NCBI GenBank assembly: GCA_027297745.1
Contig: JAPUHK010000184.1
Coordinates: 1 to 32,807, forward strand
DNA from: Planctomycetota bacterium
Lineage (GTDB): Bacteria > Planctomycetota > PLA2
Reading direction: 5' to 3'
DNA: 32,807 bases
Part shown: one piece after another, positions 1 through 8,439 of the stretch
Position numbering within the stretch: position 1 is the first letter of the stretch
Layout: each line of letters starts with the position of its first letter
The notes under the pieces: generated by a model
What the model saw: the letters and a program-made list of their open reading frames with translations, nothing else
Told to the model about the DNA's origin: nothing
Database searches by the model: none
Program-made: the position numbers and the translations under genes

Positions 1-216
1 TACTACAAGAACAGCTACACGGTCAAGCTGAAGAAGTCGGCGCGCCTGCCGTTCATGGAGGAGCCCGAGAAGTGGGACTATTTCCTGCGCAAGTTCGTGG
101 ACGACAAGCTCGTCCCGCGCATGCTCAAGGACCAGGCGAAGGCAGCCAAGGCGCGCAAGAAGGCCGCCGGCAAGCAGGAAGGCAAGACCGCGAAGAATGA
201 CGAAGAGGCCAAATAA
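1..216 (+). CDS. C-terminal fragment of an unrecognised protein
   Basis: The window opens inside a gene read in frame 1, with 71 residues before a TAA stop. I do not recognise the family. The visible part begins YYKNSYTVKLKKSARLPF, has a tryptophan/aromatic-containing stretch (EKWDYFLRKFVDDKLVP) and ends in a low-complexity Lys/Ala/Glu tail (KAAKARKKAAGKQEGK) that is probably disordered and could contact nucleic acid or ribosomes. The codon pattern (G/C in third positions) matches the neighbouring genes, and a terminator hairpin follows 28 nt after the stop, so this looks like the true end of a transcription unit. The start and most of the protein lie outside the window. No function is assigned. 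Confidence 0.75.
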   Translation, partial: YYKNSYTVKLKKSARLPFMEEPEKWDYFLRKFVDDKLVPRMLKDQAKAAKARKKAAGKQEGKTAKNDEEAK

Positions 217-244
217 TCCTGCGCCTGACCGGTTTTGAAACCAG

Positions 245-275
245 CCCCGGTACGCCTCGCGTGCCGGGGTTTTCT
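245..275 (+). terminator. Rho-independent terminator after the first gene
   Basis: A 10-bp stem (CCCCGGTACG paired with CGTGCCGGGG, one G-U pair) closes a 5-nt loop and is followed directly by TTTTCTCTT. It lies 28 nt after the TAA of the partial gene and 30 nt before the ruvC start, so it separates the two transcripts. Confidence 0.8.
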
Positions 276-304
276 CTTGCGGCCGATCTCTTCCGGGAGA
301 CGCT

Positions 305-799
305 TTGATCATCCTCGGCATCGACCCCGGCACGCGTACGGTGGGCTACGGCCTGATCCGCAGCCAAGGGTCCGCCCTGAGCTACGTGGATGCGGGCGCC
401 ATCCAGCTGCGTGCGAGCGACCCGCTGCCCAAGCGCCTCGCGGGGGCCGCCGCCGGCTTGCGGGAGATCCTGCAGCAGCACGAGGTAGACGAGGCCGCCG
501 TGGAAGACGTTTTCGTGAGGGAAAACCCTCGGACCGCGCTGAAGATCGGGCAGGGGCGCGGGGCGCTGCTGGCGGTGCTCGGCGAAGCCGGCATCGAGGT
601 CGCGTCCTACCCGCCGGCCACGGTCAAGCGGGCGGTGGCGGGGCGCGGGGACGCCGCCAAGGCCCAACTGGGGACCATGGTGGCCCGGATTCTGGGGCTT
701 TCCGAGCCCCCGGAGCCGGCCGACGTCTCGGACGCGCTGGCCGTGGCGCTGACCCACGCGCTCCGGCGGAATCATCCCGAGGGGCGGCCCGCCCGATAG
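305..799 (+). CDS. ruvC: Crossover junction endodeoxyribonuclease RuvC
   Basis: Holliday-junction resolvase that cuts four-way junctions after RuvAB branch migration in homologous recombination; cytoplasmic dimer in known members. The 164-residue protein has the normal length. It opens with the RNase H-like strand IILGIDPGTRTVGYG and keeps all four expected acidic catalytic positions: D7, E67 (in AAVEDVFVREN), D140 and D143 (in ADVSDALAVAL). The start is a TTG at 305 with GGGAG about 6 nt upstream; no better ATG exists in frame. Unlike the common ruvCAB order, ruvA and ruvB do not follow, so the branch-migration genes must lie elsewhere. A terminator lies just upstream, so ruvC begins a new unit, possibly with the membrane protein gene 68 nt downstream. 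Confidence 0.96.
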   Translation: MIILGIDPGTRTVGYGLIRSQGSALSYVDAGAIQLRASDPLPKRLAGAAAGLREILQQHEVDEAAVEDVFVRENPRTALKIGQGRGALLAVLGEAGIEVASYPPATVKRAVAGRGDAAKAQLGTMVARILGLSEPPEPADVSDALAVALTHALRRNHPEGRPAR

Positions 800-867
800 G
801 GGAGAGGCCTCGGCGCGAGGCGCAGGGCCACGAACTTGGTCCCGGGACCCTTCCAGCGCTACGATGG

Positions 868-2247
868 ATGGTTGCTTTGACAGAGAGAGACGAACCCGGC
901 CCGGCCGACGAACCGGGCGGATGTAGAACCACCTTTTTCGAGGGGAGCGGCGCCCTTCTGCTAGTGGGGCTGCTGCTGGGAGCATTGACCGCAGCGGGCC
1001 TGCTGTGGGTCGCCGGCGGCCTGCTTACCCTCGCCTTCTGCTTCAGCCTCATCGAAAACGCGCTGCAGCACCACAGCAGCGTGCGCTTGATGGACGAGGC
1101 CCGTAAACGCGGCATGGAGCAACGCATCAAGGATACGCTGCGCAACGAAGAGCAGCTCTACGTCGGCGCGCGGCTTGGGCGGGCGTTGTTTCAATTGTGC
1201 GGAGTAGCGACCCTCGCCGTGGGTCTGGTGCAGGCCACGTACGAGAGCGGCACGCTGCTCTGGTGGGCGCTCGGCACAGGTATCGCGTACCTGCTGTTTC
1301 TGGTCACGCTCCCCTACGTGATCGCTTGCCGCATCGGCCACACCATCCTGCTGCGTTCGCTGACGGGGCCCGGTAGCATCGTGTCCCCCTTCATTCCCGC
1401 CGCGGCGCTGTTGCAGCGCGTGCTCGCGCGCCTGATGCGCACCCCGTCCCGCCCGGTGGACCCCGCCGAGGAGCTCGAAGAGGACATCCTGTCCGCCGTC
1501 GAGGAAGGCGGCCGTCAGGGGCTGCTCGGCGAAGACGAGAAGCAGATGATCGAAGGGGTCATCGACCTGCGCGACGTCACGGCCGACCACGTCATGACGC
1601 CGCGCACGGAGATGGTCTCGCTCGACGTGAACGCGTCCCTCGAGGAGGTCATTGAGAAGGCGGTCGGGAGCGGGCACTCGCGCTTGCCGGTCTACCGCGA
1701 GTCGCCGGACCAGGTGATCGGCGTGCTCTACATCAAGGACCTGCTCCCCTACCTCGGCAAGAGCGACAAGCTGCCGAGCGTGCGGAAGCTGCTGCGCCCC
1801 CCGCTGTTCATCCCCCAGAGCAAGAACGTGCGCGACCTGCTGCGCGAGATGAAGGGACACCGCGTGCACATGGCCATCGTGCTCGACGAGTACGGCGGCA
1901 CCGCGGGCGTCGTCACCATCGAGGACGTGCTGGAGGAGATCGTCGGCGAGATCGTGGACGAGCACGAAAAGGCAGCCGGCGAAGAGGTCGTGCGTCTCGG
2001 CAAGAACGTCGCCACGGTGGAGGCCCGCACGCACATCGACGAGCTCAACCGCGTGCTTGACATCGAGCTGCCGGAGGACGGGGACTACGAGACCGTGGGT
2101 GGCCTGCTCTTCACGCAGATGGGCCGCGTCCCGGCCGCGGGCGAGCAGCACCAATACGACGGCGTGCGCTTCACGGTCCTCGAAGCGGACGCACGGCACA
2201 TCAGCCGCATCAAGGTGACCGTCCTGCGGCGCGCCGCCCCGGAGTAA
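868..2247 (+). CDS. Hemolysin/CorC-family membrane protein with paired CBS domains
   Basis: Membrane protein of the HlyC/CorC (CNNM-like) family, whose members are linked to Mg2+/Co2+ efflux or resistance; the ion is not readable here. About 459 residues. The N-terminal third has hydrophobic segments (around residues 32-65 and 105-165, including ALLLVGLLLGALTAAGLLW and LLFLVTLPYVIAC). A cytoplasmic part follows with two CBS motifs (DVTADHVMTPRTEMVSLD to VIGVLYIKDLLPYLG, and the second ending VHMAIVLDEYGGTAGVVTIE), then a C-terminal CorC/HlyC domain (EDGDYETVGGLLFTQMG). The start is uncertain: ATG 868 is used here because the open frame upstream is not coding-like, but it has no clear ribosome-binding site. 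TTG 877 is an alternative, 11 nt after a TACGAT hexamer. It sits between ruvC and recO. Confidence 0.87.
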   Translation: MVALTERDEPGPADEPGGCRTTFFEGSGALLLVGLLLGALTAAGLLWVAGGLLTLAFCFSLIENALQHHSSVRLMDEARKRGMEQRIKDTLRNEEQLYVGARLGRALFQLCGVATLAVGLVQATYESGTLLWWALGTGIAYLLFLVTLPYVIACRIGHTILLRSLTGPGSIVSPFIPAAALLQRVLARLMRTPSRPVDPAEELEEDILSAVEEGGRQGLLGEDEKQMIEGVIDLRDVTADHVMTPRTEMVSLDVNASLEEVIEKAVGSGHSRLPVYRESPDQVIGVLYIKDLLPYLGKSDKLPSVRKLLRPPLFIPQSKNVRDLLREMKGHRVHMAIVLDEYGGTAGVVTIEDVLEEIVGEIVDEHEKAAGEEVVRLGKNVATVEARTHIDELNRVLDIELPEDGDYETVGGLLFTQMGRVPAAGEQHQYDGVRFTVLEADARHISRIKVTVLRRAAPE

Positions 2248-2270
2248 GGGGGTCTTCTTCCGGGCTGCTG

Positions 2271-2362
2271 CCCTTACCCCTACCTCTGCCCATGCCCTTA
2301 CCTTTTCCCCCTACCCCTTCTCCTTCACGGGAAGGGGAAGGGGGCAACGGTAGGGGTAGGGG
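2271..2362 (+). repeat. Pyrimidine/purine hairpin with G-run cluster before recO
   Basis: The left half is almost all pyrimidine, built of degenerate CCCTTA/CCCCTA units; the right half is almost all purine. The inner stem is 13 bp (CCCCTTCTCCTTC, 2314-2326, with GAAGGGGAAGGGG, 2331-2343, one G-U) around an ACGG tetraloop. An outer pair TACCCCTACC (2275-2284) / GGTAGGGGTA (2349-2358) extends it. The purine half carries four runs of four or more G (2334-2337, 2340-2344, 2353-2356, 2359-2362), ending 18 nt before the recO start codon. No T-tract follows, so it is not a standard terminator. It fills most of the 133-nt gap between two co-oriented genes. Confidence 0.75.
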
Positions 2363-2380
2363 TGGAAGACAATCTGCAGC

Positions 2381-3154
2381 GTGAACACCGACGCACTGGT
2401 AGCCAGGATCCACGAGTTCGGCGAGACCTCGGCGGTCGTCTCGCTGCTCACCGCGGAGTGCGGCTGCGTGCGCGTGATGGCCAAGGGCGCCAAGCGCCTC
2501 AAGAACAGCTTTCTGGGCCCCCTCGACAAGGGTGTGCTGTATCGGGTGCGCCTGGGCCGGCGCTCCGGCGACGGCCTCGTGCCGCTGCACTCCTCCCGCG
2601 CACGCGAGACCTTCTCCCGCTTGCGGAGCGATCCGGCGCGTTTCGCGGCGGCGAACGTAATCCTGGAGGTGGCCTCGCTCTTGTTGCGCGACAACGAGCC
2701 GCAACCGGAGTTGTTCCGGTTGAGCGTGTTCAGCCTCAAGGTGATCGACCGCGCGCCGGAGCCGCGTCTCGACACCGGGGTCGTGCTGTTCCTGGCGCGC
2801 GCGGTCGGATTGAGCGGGCATGGGCCGGTGCTCGACGCGTGCGCCGCCTGCGGGGAGCTCGTGGGAGATGGCGACGACGCGCTTCTGAGCCCTGCCCGCG
2901 GGGGATTGTTGCACCGCGCCTGCGGACGCGGCGAGCCGGCCTCCCGTCCCCTCTCCGCAGACGGTCTGTCGCTCTTGCGCCACGTTTCGAGCGTGCCAGC
3001 TGCGGAAGTGCTGGAATCGAGTGCGCCGCCCAGGGCGGCCCGTGAGGTACAGGGCCTCTTGGCAGGGTGGCTCGAATACGTGCTCGAGTGCCGGATTCGC
3101 AGCCTGAGACCGCTGCGTTACGGGGAAGTTCCCCATTCGCGGCCCGCCGGTTAG
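2381..3154 (+). CDS. recO: DNA repair protein RecO
   Basis: Recombination mediator that, with RecR, loads RecA onto SSB-coated single-stranded DNA in the RecF pathway and anneals complementary strands. The 257-residue length is usual. The N-terminal OB-fold region is recognisable (ALVARIHEFGETSAVVSLLTAECG, then GAKRLKNSFLGPLDKG), followed by the helical region. A zinc-binding-like cluster has C154-x-x-C157 (DACAACGEL) and H178/C181 (HRACGRG). The start is a GTG; there is no Shine-Dalgarno sequence, but a GACAAT hexamer lies 7 nt upstream. The G-rich hairpin repeat ends 18 nt before the start and could influence expression. The stop is 32 nt before the next gene, so cotranscription with the envelope lipoprotein genes is possible. 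Confidence 0.9.
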   Translation: MNTDALVARIHEFGETSAVVSLLTAECGCVRVMAKGAKRLKNSFLGPLDKGVLYRVRLGRRSGDGLVPLHSSRARETFSRLRSDPARFAAANVILEVASLLLRDNEPQPELFRLSVFSLKVIDRAPEPRLDTGVVLFLARAVGLSGHGPVLDACAACGELVGDGDDALLSPARGGLLHRACGRGEPASRPLSADGLSLLRHVSSVPAAEVLESSAPPRAAREVQGLLAGWLEYVLECRIRSLRPLRYGEVPHSRPAG

Positions 3155-3186
3155 GATCGGTCCGTTTCTTGCTTTCAAGGATCTAC

Positions 3187-4143
3187 GTGCTCTTAGCCCG
3201 CATTTCGCAGCCCCTAGTGTGCCTTTTCGGCATGCTGCTTTTTGCGGCCGGCTGCCGCGGAGTCCCGGACGGGACCCCCGACCAGCTGCTGCGCCGCGGC
3301 AACGAGCTCATGGCCGGAAAGCGCTACAAGGACGCGCGCCGGCACTACGACGCGATCGTGAAGCGCTACCCCTCGGCCCCCGAGCTCGAGGAGGCCATGC
3401 TGCGCATCGCCGAGGCGCGTCGTTACCGCCGCGAGGGCTCGTCGTCCTTCGAGGCCTACAAGCGCTTCGTGGAGCGCTATCCGACCAGCCGCTTGGGGCT
3501 CGAGGCGGCCCAGGGCGAGTATGAGTTGGGCGTGGAATACCTGGGCGGCAAGATGGGCGGCTTCTTCCTGTTCGGCAAGGACGAGAGCCGCGGCGTGCTC
3601 GTGCTCGAGCACATGCAGACCCACTTCCCGAACTACTCGCTGGCGGCCGACGCGCTGCTGCACGTCGGCGACTGGCAGCTCAAGGAACTGGACTACGCCG
3701 ACGCCGCGAAGACCTACCGGCGGCTGCTCGGAGAGTACCCGCGCAGCGTGTACCAGCTGAAGGTGCGCTTCCAGCTGGCGCGCGCTATCTGGCTGCGCAG
3801 CGAGGGCGCCGACTACGACGAGCGCATCCTGTTCGAGGCGAAGCGGGCCTTTGGCAACTTCGAGGCGGCCGCGAGGCGCGTCCCCGACGGCGAGGCGCTC
3901 TACACGGACCAGATCGCTCACGCGCAGAAGCGCATTCATGACGTGCGCGAGAGGCTGGCCGAAAAGCAACTCATCGTCGCGCGCTTCTACGACCGCCGCG
4001 ATGCCCCGGAAGCGGCGCTGATCTACTACCGCTACTGCGCGCAGACGTACGCCGATACGAACGGGGGCAAGCGCGCCGCGGCGATCCTCGCGGAACGCAC
4101 GAAGACCGCGCAGGACGAGGGGAACGAGAAGGAGGGCGCGTGA
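3187..4143 (+). CDS. BamD-like outer-membrane assembly lipoprotein
   Basis: Predicted lipoprotein of the BamD/YfiO type, a TPR scaffold that in known systems works with BamA to insert outer-membrane beta-barrels. The signal peptide (hydrophobic LVCLFGMLLFAAGC) ends in a lipobox with the acylated Cys at residue 23. TPR-like repeats follow: LLRRGNELMAGKRYKDARRHYDAI, then SSFEAYKRFVERYPTS, and DYADAAKTYRRLLGEYPRS, ending AALIYYRYCAQTYADT. The protein has 318 residues, longer than the roughly 245 of E. coli BamD. The GTG start at 3187 was chosen because AAGGA lies 5 nt upstream and it gives a compact lipoprotein signal. The open frame extends upstream inside recO, but that part is not signal-like. 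It overlaps the lptE start by 4 nt, indicating translational coupling. It could alternatively be a generic TPR lipoprotein outside the Bam complex. Confidence 0.8.
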   Translation: MLLARISQPLVCLFGMLLFAAGCRGVPDGTPDQLLRRGNELMAGKRYKDARRHYDAIVKRYPSAPELEEAMLRIAEARRYRREGSSSFEAYKRFVERYPTSRLGLEAAQGEYELGVEYLGGKMGGFFLFGKDESRGVLVLEHMQTHFPNYSLAADALLHVGDWQLKELDYADAAKTYRRLLGEYPRSVYQLKVRFQLARAIWLRSEGADYDERILFEAKRAFGNFEAAARRVPDGEALYTDQIAHAQKRIHDVRERLAEKQLIVARFYDRRDAPEAALIYYRYCAQTYADTNGGKRAAAILAERTKTAQDEGNEKEGA

Positions 4144-4670
4144 CGCACGCTCTCGGTCCTGTGCTCCTGCTCCTGCTCGCCGCGGGATGCAAGTACCAGC
4201 TCGGCCCGGAGGGGCTGGAGCGGCCGCAGACGCGACACGCGGAGCTCCCCCAACTGGCCGTGGAACCCTTCGACAACGTGACCTATCGCCGCGGGCTCGA
4301 GATCCTGCTCACGCAATTCCTCAACGACGAGGTGCGCGGGCGCACCGGTTTCGCGCCGGTGCGGGCCGGCGAAGCCGACCTGATCCTGCGCGGTAAGATC
4401 GTCAAGGCGGACGAGGTCGTGCTCTCAGACGACGTCCAGGACCGTGTTGCGGAGTCCATGGTCGTGATCGTGGTCCAGGTGGACGTTTGGGACCCGGCAG
4501 CCCAAAAGACGGTCCGGTCGTATTCTCTTAGGGAGCGCGAGCCGTTCTCCCCCGCCGTGGGGCGGATCCGGACGTTCGACCAGGCCGCTGAGGAGGCCCT
4601 CCGAGACCTCGCCGAGCAGATCGTCTACGGCCTGGAGACCGACGGTCCGAAATTAAAGAAGGCACCATGA
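4140..4670 (+). CDS. lptE: LPS-assembly lipoprotein LptE-like
   Basis: Predicted outer-membrane lipoprotein of the LptE family, which plugs the LptD barrel during delivery of lipopolysaccharide to the cell surface. It has 176 residues. A short signal ([14 protein letters not shown]) ends in a lipobox with Cys at residue 17. The body shows the family pattern: [27 protein letters not shown], then [20 protein letters not shown], and the closing helix [21 protein letters not shown]. The GTG start overlaps the upstream TGA (GTGA), and its own stop overlaps the ftsH ATG (ATGA), so three genes are coupled. This family diverges strongly, so the assignment rests on lipobox, length and pattern rather than on strict motifs. 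Confidence 0.8.
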   Translation: MTHALGPVLLLLLAAGCKYQLGPEGLERPQTRHAELPQLAVEPFDNVTYRRGLEILLTQFLNDEVRGRTGFAPVRAGEADLILRGKIVKADEVVLSDDVQDRVAESMVVIVVQVDVWDPAAQKTVRSYSLREREPFSPAVGRIRTFDQAAEEALRDLAEQIVYGLETDGPKLKKAP

Positions 4671-6733
4671 ACGACCAAGACAAGAAAAAGCCCACGGAAC
4701 GCAAGGCGCGCGTGGGGCGCAACATGCCCCTCGTGTTGCTGCTCGTCGGACTGGCTCTGCTGGCTTTCATCGGTTTCCCGCCCGACGCGGGCAAGACGGC
4801 GACGATCACCTTCCCGATGTTCCAGTACCTGGGGGAGAGCGGCGCCCTGACCGAGATCGAGCTGCTGCACTCGCTGGAGAAAGCGGACCTGCGCGGCAAG
4901 CTCGACAAGGCCAAGATCGAGGAGCTCAAGGGAGACGGGCCCGGGCTCGGCGGCCTCGAAGAGGATGAGTTCAAGCTCCTGCGCGGCAAGGAGTCGTACC
5001 GCGTCGAAGGCGTGATGCGCGAGCGTTTCGAGGACCCGCAACTGTTCCGCGACATGCAGACCTGGGTGCCGCGCCTGCAGTTCAAGCAGCGCGAGGCGAC
5101 GCAGCTGCTGCCGCACTTCCTGCTCTCCATCGCGCCCTGGTTCCTGATCATTGCATTTTTCTGGTTCTTCATCCTGCGGCCTATGCGCCAGGCGGGCGGC
5201 AGCGGCGGCGTGCTCAGCTTCGGCCGCAGCCGCGCGCGCATGTTCAACCCGGAGATGACCACGGTCACCTTCGACGACGTGGCGGGCATCGAAGAAGCGA
5301 AGGAAGAGGTCCAGGAGATCATCCAGTTCCTGCGCAAGCCGCAGCGTTTCCAGCGCCTCGGCGGGCGCATCCCGCGCGGCGCGCTGCTGATCGGCCCTCC
5401 GGGCTCCGGCAAGACGCTGCTGGCCAAGGCCATCGCCGGTGAGGCGGACGTCCCCTTCTTCTCCATCAGCGGCAGCGACTTCGTCGAGATGTTCGTGGGC
5501 GTGGGCGCCTCGCGCGTGCGCGACCTGTTCAACCAGGCGAAGGAAAAGTCGCCCTGCCTGATCTTTCTGGACGAGATCGACGCCGTCGGCCGCCGCCGCG
5601 GCGCCGGCCTCGGCGGCGGACACGACGAGCGCGAGCAGACGCTCAACCAGATCCTGGTCGAGATGGACGGCTTCGAGACGGACAAGGGCATCATCGTGGT
5701 CGCCGCCACGAACCGCCCCGACGTGCTCGACCCGGCGCTCCTGCGCCCGGGCCGCTTCGACCGGCAGATCACGATCGACATGCCGGACGTGAAAGGCCGC
5801 AAGGCGATCCTCGACGTCCACGCGCGCGGGGTGCGCATGGCGGAGGACGTCGACCTGAACCTGATCGCGCGCGGAACGCCCGGTTTTTCGGGCGCCGAGC
5901 TCGAGGCGGTGATCAACGAAGGCGCCATCGGCGCGGTGATGAAGGACCGCGAGGCGGTGTTGCAGGAGGACCTCGAGGAAGCGCGCGACCGCGTGCGCTG
6001 GGGCCGCAGCCGCACCTCGCGCGTGATCACGGAGAAGGAAAAGGAGGCGATGGCCTACCACGAGGCGGGCCATGCGCTGATGCACATGCTCTTGCCCGAC
6101 GCCGAGCCGCTGCACAAGGTGACGATCATTCCGCGCGGGCCTTCGCTCGGCGCGACGATGTTCCTGCCGGAGCACGACAAGTACATCTACGGCAAAAAGG
6201 CGCTGACGGCACAGATCATCACGCTCTATGCGGGCCGGGTAGCCGAGAAGATGGCCACCGGCGATCTCTCCACCGGCGCTGCCGACGACATCAAGCGCGC
6301 CACGGAGATGGCGCGCCGCATGGTGACGCAGTTCGGGATGAGCGAGACCCTCGGCCCGCTCTATTTCCTCGACGACGAGGAGACCATCTTCCTGGGCCGC
6401 GAGATCACGCGTTCGCACCACCACAGCGACCGCACGATCGAGCAGATCGACGCGGAGATCACCAGCATCGCGCAGAACGCACACCGCAAGGCGGAGGAGC
6501 TGTTACGGGAGCACCGCGACAAGCTGGAGCTGTTGGCGAGCGCGCTCATCCGTTACGAGTCGCTGAGCGCGAAAGAGGTGCGGATGGCGCTGGCCAGCGA
6601 GGACATCGAGGCCTACCGGCGCGGCAAGGAGCATCAGCCCCCGGCGGACAAGGTGGTGGAGCAGGAGGAGCCGAAGCCGGACAGTCTGCCCGGCCTCGAT
6701 CGCGGTCCCGCACCGGGTTTCGCGGGAACGTGA
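4667..6733 (+). CDS. ftsH: ATP-dependent zinc metalloprotease FtsH
   Basis: Membrane-anchored AAA+ protease that extracts and degrades membrane and short-lived cytosolic proteins; in E. coli it controls LPS synthesis through LpxC. It has 688 residues. The cytoplasmic N-tail is followed by TM1 (about 20-37), a periplasmic domain of about 110 residues, and TM2 (about 151-171). The AAA module has Walker A GPPGSGKT (243-250), Walker [10 protein letters not shown] (297-305) and the second region of homology ([19 protein letters not shown]). The protease domain has HEAGH (465-469) and the later [14 protein letters not shown] acidic ligand region. The C-terminus ends in a proline- and acid-rich tail. 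Its ATG overlaps the lptE stop, tying the protease to two outer-membrane assembly lipoproteins, an arrangement that suggests coordinated envelope quality control (inference). Confidence 0.97.
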   Translation: MNDQDKKKPTERKARVGRNMPLVLLLVGLALLAFIGFPPDAGKTATITFPMFQYLGESGALTEIELLHSLEKADLRGKLDKAKIEELKGDGPGLGGLEEDEFKLLRGKESYRVEGVMRERFEDPQLFRDMQTWVPRLQFKQREATQLLPHFLLSIAPWFLIIAFFWFFILRPMRQAGGSGGVLSFGRSRARMFNPEMTTVTFDDVAGIEEAKEEVQEIIQFLRKPQRFQRLGGRIPRGALLIGPPGSGKTLLAKAIAGEADVPFFSISGSDFVEMFVGVGASRVRDLFNQAKEKSPCLIFLDEIDAVGRRRGAGLGGGHDEREQTLNQILVEMDGFETDKGIIVVAATNRPDVLDPALLRPGRFDRQITIDMPDVKGRKAILDVHARGVRMAEDVDLNLIARGTPGFSGAELEAVINEGAIGAVMKDREAVLQEDLEEARDRVRWGRSRTSRVITEKEKEAMAYHEAGHALMHMLLPDAEPLHKVTIIPRGPSLGATMFLPEHDKYIYGKKALTAQIITLYAGRVAEKMATGDLSTGAADDIKRATEMARRMVTQFGMSETLGPLYFLDDEETIFLGREITRSHHHSDRTIEQIDAEITSIAQNAHRKAEELLREHRDKLELLASALIRYESLSAKEVRMALASEDIEAYRRGKEHQPPADKVVEQEEPKPDSLPGLDRGPAPGFAGT

Positions 6734-6752
6734 TCCCCGCCCCGCTCGAGCC

Positions 6753-6794
6753 CGTCCGCACCGGCGCCCGCTCCTGTGCGGGACGGCGCGGACG
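6753..6794 (+). promoter_or_regulatory. Two-tier hairpin abutting the folP start codon
   Basis: CGTCCGC (6753-6759) pairs perfectly with GCGGACG (6788-6794), and inside it CCCGC (6767-6771) pairs with GCGGG (6778-6782). The outer right arm ends at the base immediately before the folP ATG, so the structure covers the place where a ribosome-binding site should be. No T-tract follows, so it is not a classical terminator. Confidence 0.5.
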
Positions 6795-7625
6795 ATGATG
6801 CCCGAAGCGGCCTTCTTCGAGGGGCTGCGCGCGCGCAAGCACGCGCTCGTCATGGGCGTGCTCAACGTGACCCCGGATTCATTCTCCGACGGGGGCCTGT
6901 TCCTGGAGCCGGCGGCCGCGGAAGAGGCCGCTCGGCGCATGGTGGCCGAGGGTGCCGGGATCGTCGACGTGGGCGGCGAGTCCACACGGCCTGGCGCGGA
7001 CCCGATCAGCCCCGCCGAGGAGCGGAAGCGCGTGCTGCCGGTGCTCGAGCGGCTACGCGGCGTCCCCGTCAGCGTCGACACGCGCCACACAGAGACGGCC
7101 GAGGAGGCGCTGCGCGCCGGGGCCGTGCTGATCAACGACGTCACCGCCGGCGAGTCGCCGGGGATGTTCGAGGCTGTGGCCTCCCACGCCGCCGGCCTCG
7201 TGCTGATGCACAAGCGCGGCGAGCCCGGGACGATGCAACGAGACCCCCACTACGACGACGTCGTGGGCGAGGTCGAGGCCTACCTGCTCGACCGGGCGGC
7301 GGCCGCCGAGCGCGCCGGCGTGCCCCGCAAGCGCATCTTCCTGGACCCGGGCATCGGTTTCGGCAAGACGGTCGACCACAGCCTCGCCCTGCTGCACGCC
7401 CTGCCGCGTCTGGTCGCCTGCGGCTACCCGGTCCTGGTCGGCACCTCGCGCAAGAGCTTCCTGGAAACGATCACCCGGCGCCCTGTCGACGAACGACGCG
7501 ACGCGACCACAGCCACGGTCGCGCTGTCGGCCTACCTGGGCGCGGCGGTCGTGCGCGTCCACGACGTCGCACCCGCGCTCGACGCCGTCCGCATCGCTGC
7601 GGGTTGGGTGGGCGGAAAGTTATAG
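6795..7625 (+). CDS. folP: Dihydropteroate synthase FolP
   Basis: Condenses p-aminobenzoate with hydroxymethyl-dihydropterin diphosphate to make dihydropteroate in folate synthesis; target of sulfonamides in known members. The 276-residue TIM barrel has all usual signatures: MGVLNVTPDSFSDGG (pterin/diphosphate loop, about 20-34), GAGIVDVGGESTRPGAD, VSVDTRHTETAEEAL, LINDVTAGE, LVLMHKRGEPGTMQ, IFLDPGIGFGKT, LVGTSRKSFL and VRVHDV at the end. The start is ATG 6795; ATG 6798 is equally possible. No good Shine-Dalgarno is visible; the space is filled by a hairpin. It lies 61 nt after ftsH and 13 nt before cdaA. The ftsH-folP-cdaA order is a known conserved arrangement. Confidence 0.96.
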   Translation: MMPEAAFFEGLRARKHALVMGVLNVTPDSFSDGGLFLEPAAAEEAARRMVAEGAGIVDVGGESTRPGADPISPAEERKRVLPVLERLRGVPVSVDTRHTETAEEALRAGAVLINDVTAGESPGMFEAVASHAAGLVLMHKRGEPGTMQRDPHYDDVVGEVEAYLLDRAAAAERAGVPRKRIFLDPGIGFGKTVDHSLALLHALPRLVACGYPVLVGTSRKSFLETITRRPVDERRDATTATVALSAYLGAAVVRVHDVAPALDAVRIAAGWVGGKL

Positions 7626-7638
7626 TGGTGCCCGGCTC

Positions 7639-8439
7639 GTGCTCAACCTCCCCGATCTCCTGTCCCCCGCCGCGCTGATCCAGATCGCGTTCCTGTTCGT
7701 GATCCTGTACTGGACCCTGCGCTACCTGGAGACGACCGTTGCCGGCGGCTTCCTGCGCAGCATCGGGCTGCTGAGCGTGATCGGGGTGCTCGCCGCGATC
7801 TGGCTCTTCGAGGAGTTCGAGCTGGAGACGCTCAGCGCGATCTTCAACTACTTCATTATTTTCGCGACCGTGTCGTTGGTGATCATCTTCCAGCCGGAGC
7901 TGCGCCACGGCCTGACGCGGCTCGGCCGCTCCCCGCTGGCGCGGCTCTTGCGCCGCATGGGCGTCTCGCCGGAACAGGAAGGCCACACGCTCTCGGGCGA
8001 GATACTCAAGGCGGCCCGCCGCTTCAGCCGCAACCGCGTCGGCTCACTGGTCGTGATCGAGCGCGAGGTCTCGCTGCAGCCCTACATCGACCGCGCGGTG
8101 CGCCTCGACGCGCAAGTGCGCGCCGAGCTGTTGGACACGATCTTCGCCACGCCCACGCTCCTGCACGACGGCGCGGTCGTCGTGCGCAACGACCGCCTCG
8201 AGGCCGCGGGCGTGGTCCTGCCGCTGACCCAGAACCCGGACATCCCGAAGGGCTACGGCACGCGCCATCGCGCGGCGATCGGAATCACCGAAGAGGCCGA
8301 CGCCGTGGTCGTGATCACCTCCGAGGAGACCGGCGCGATCTCCGTCGCGCTCAATGGGCGTCTCGCGCAGCAAGAGGACATCGTCAAGACCGAGGAGCTT
8401 CTGGACCGGTTGCTGGCGGGCGAGGAGGTCGAGCTATGA
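7639..8439 (+). CDS. cdaA: Diadenylate cyclase CdaA (DisA_N domain)
   Basis: Makes cyclic di-AMP from two ATP; c-di-AMP controls osmotic balance and cell-wall homeostasis. The 266-residue protein has three N-terminal membrane segments (IQIAFLFVILYWTLRYL, FLRSIGLLSVIGVLAAIWLF, LSAIFNYFIIFATVSLVIIF), then the cyclase domain. The catalytic DGA motif is at 177-179 (LLHDGAVVVRN), the RHR motif at 209-211 (GTRHRAAIGITEEADAVVVITSEETG). The start is GTG 7639 with no Shine-Dalgarno, but TATAGT (7621-7626, overlapping the folP stop) ends 12 nt upstream. The ATG of the YbbR gene overlaps its stop. GlmM, the usual third member of this locus, is absent here. Confidence 0.93.
   Translation: MLNLPDLLSPAALIQIAFLFVILYWTLRYLETTVAGGFLRSIGLLSVIGVLAAIWLFEEFELETLSAIFNYFIIFATVSLVIIFQPELRHGLTRLGRSPLARLLRRMGVSPEQEGHTLSGEILKAARRFSRNRVGSLVVIEREVSLQPYIDRAVRLDAQVRAELLDTIFATPTLLHDGAVVVRNDRLEAAGVVLPLTQNPDIPKGYGTRHRAAIGITEEADAVVVITSEETGAISVALNGRLAQQEDIVKTEELLDRLLAGEEVEL

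Noticed and set aside
235-867. Upstream extension of the CBS/CorC protein
   Set aside because: It overlaps ruvC in another frame and is Arg/Gly/Ala-rich noise; the family begins after about 868.
4625-6484. Long open frame (619 codons) on the minus strand
   Set aside because: It is the antisense shadow of ftsH; GC-rich codon use removes stops in that frame, and the protein is low-complexity with no known domain.
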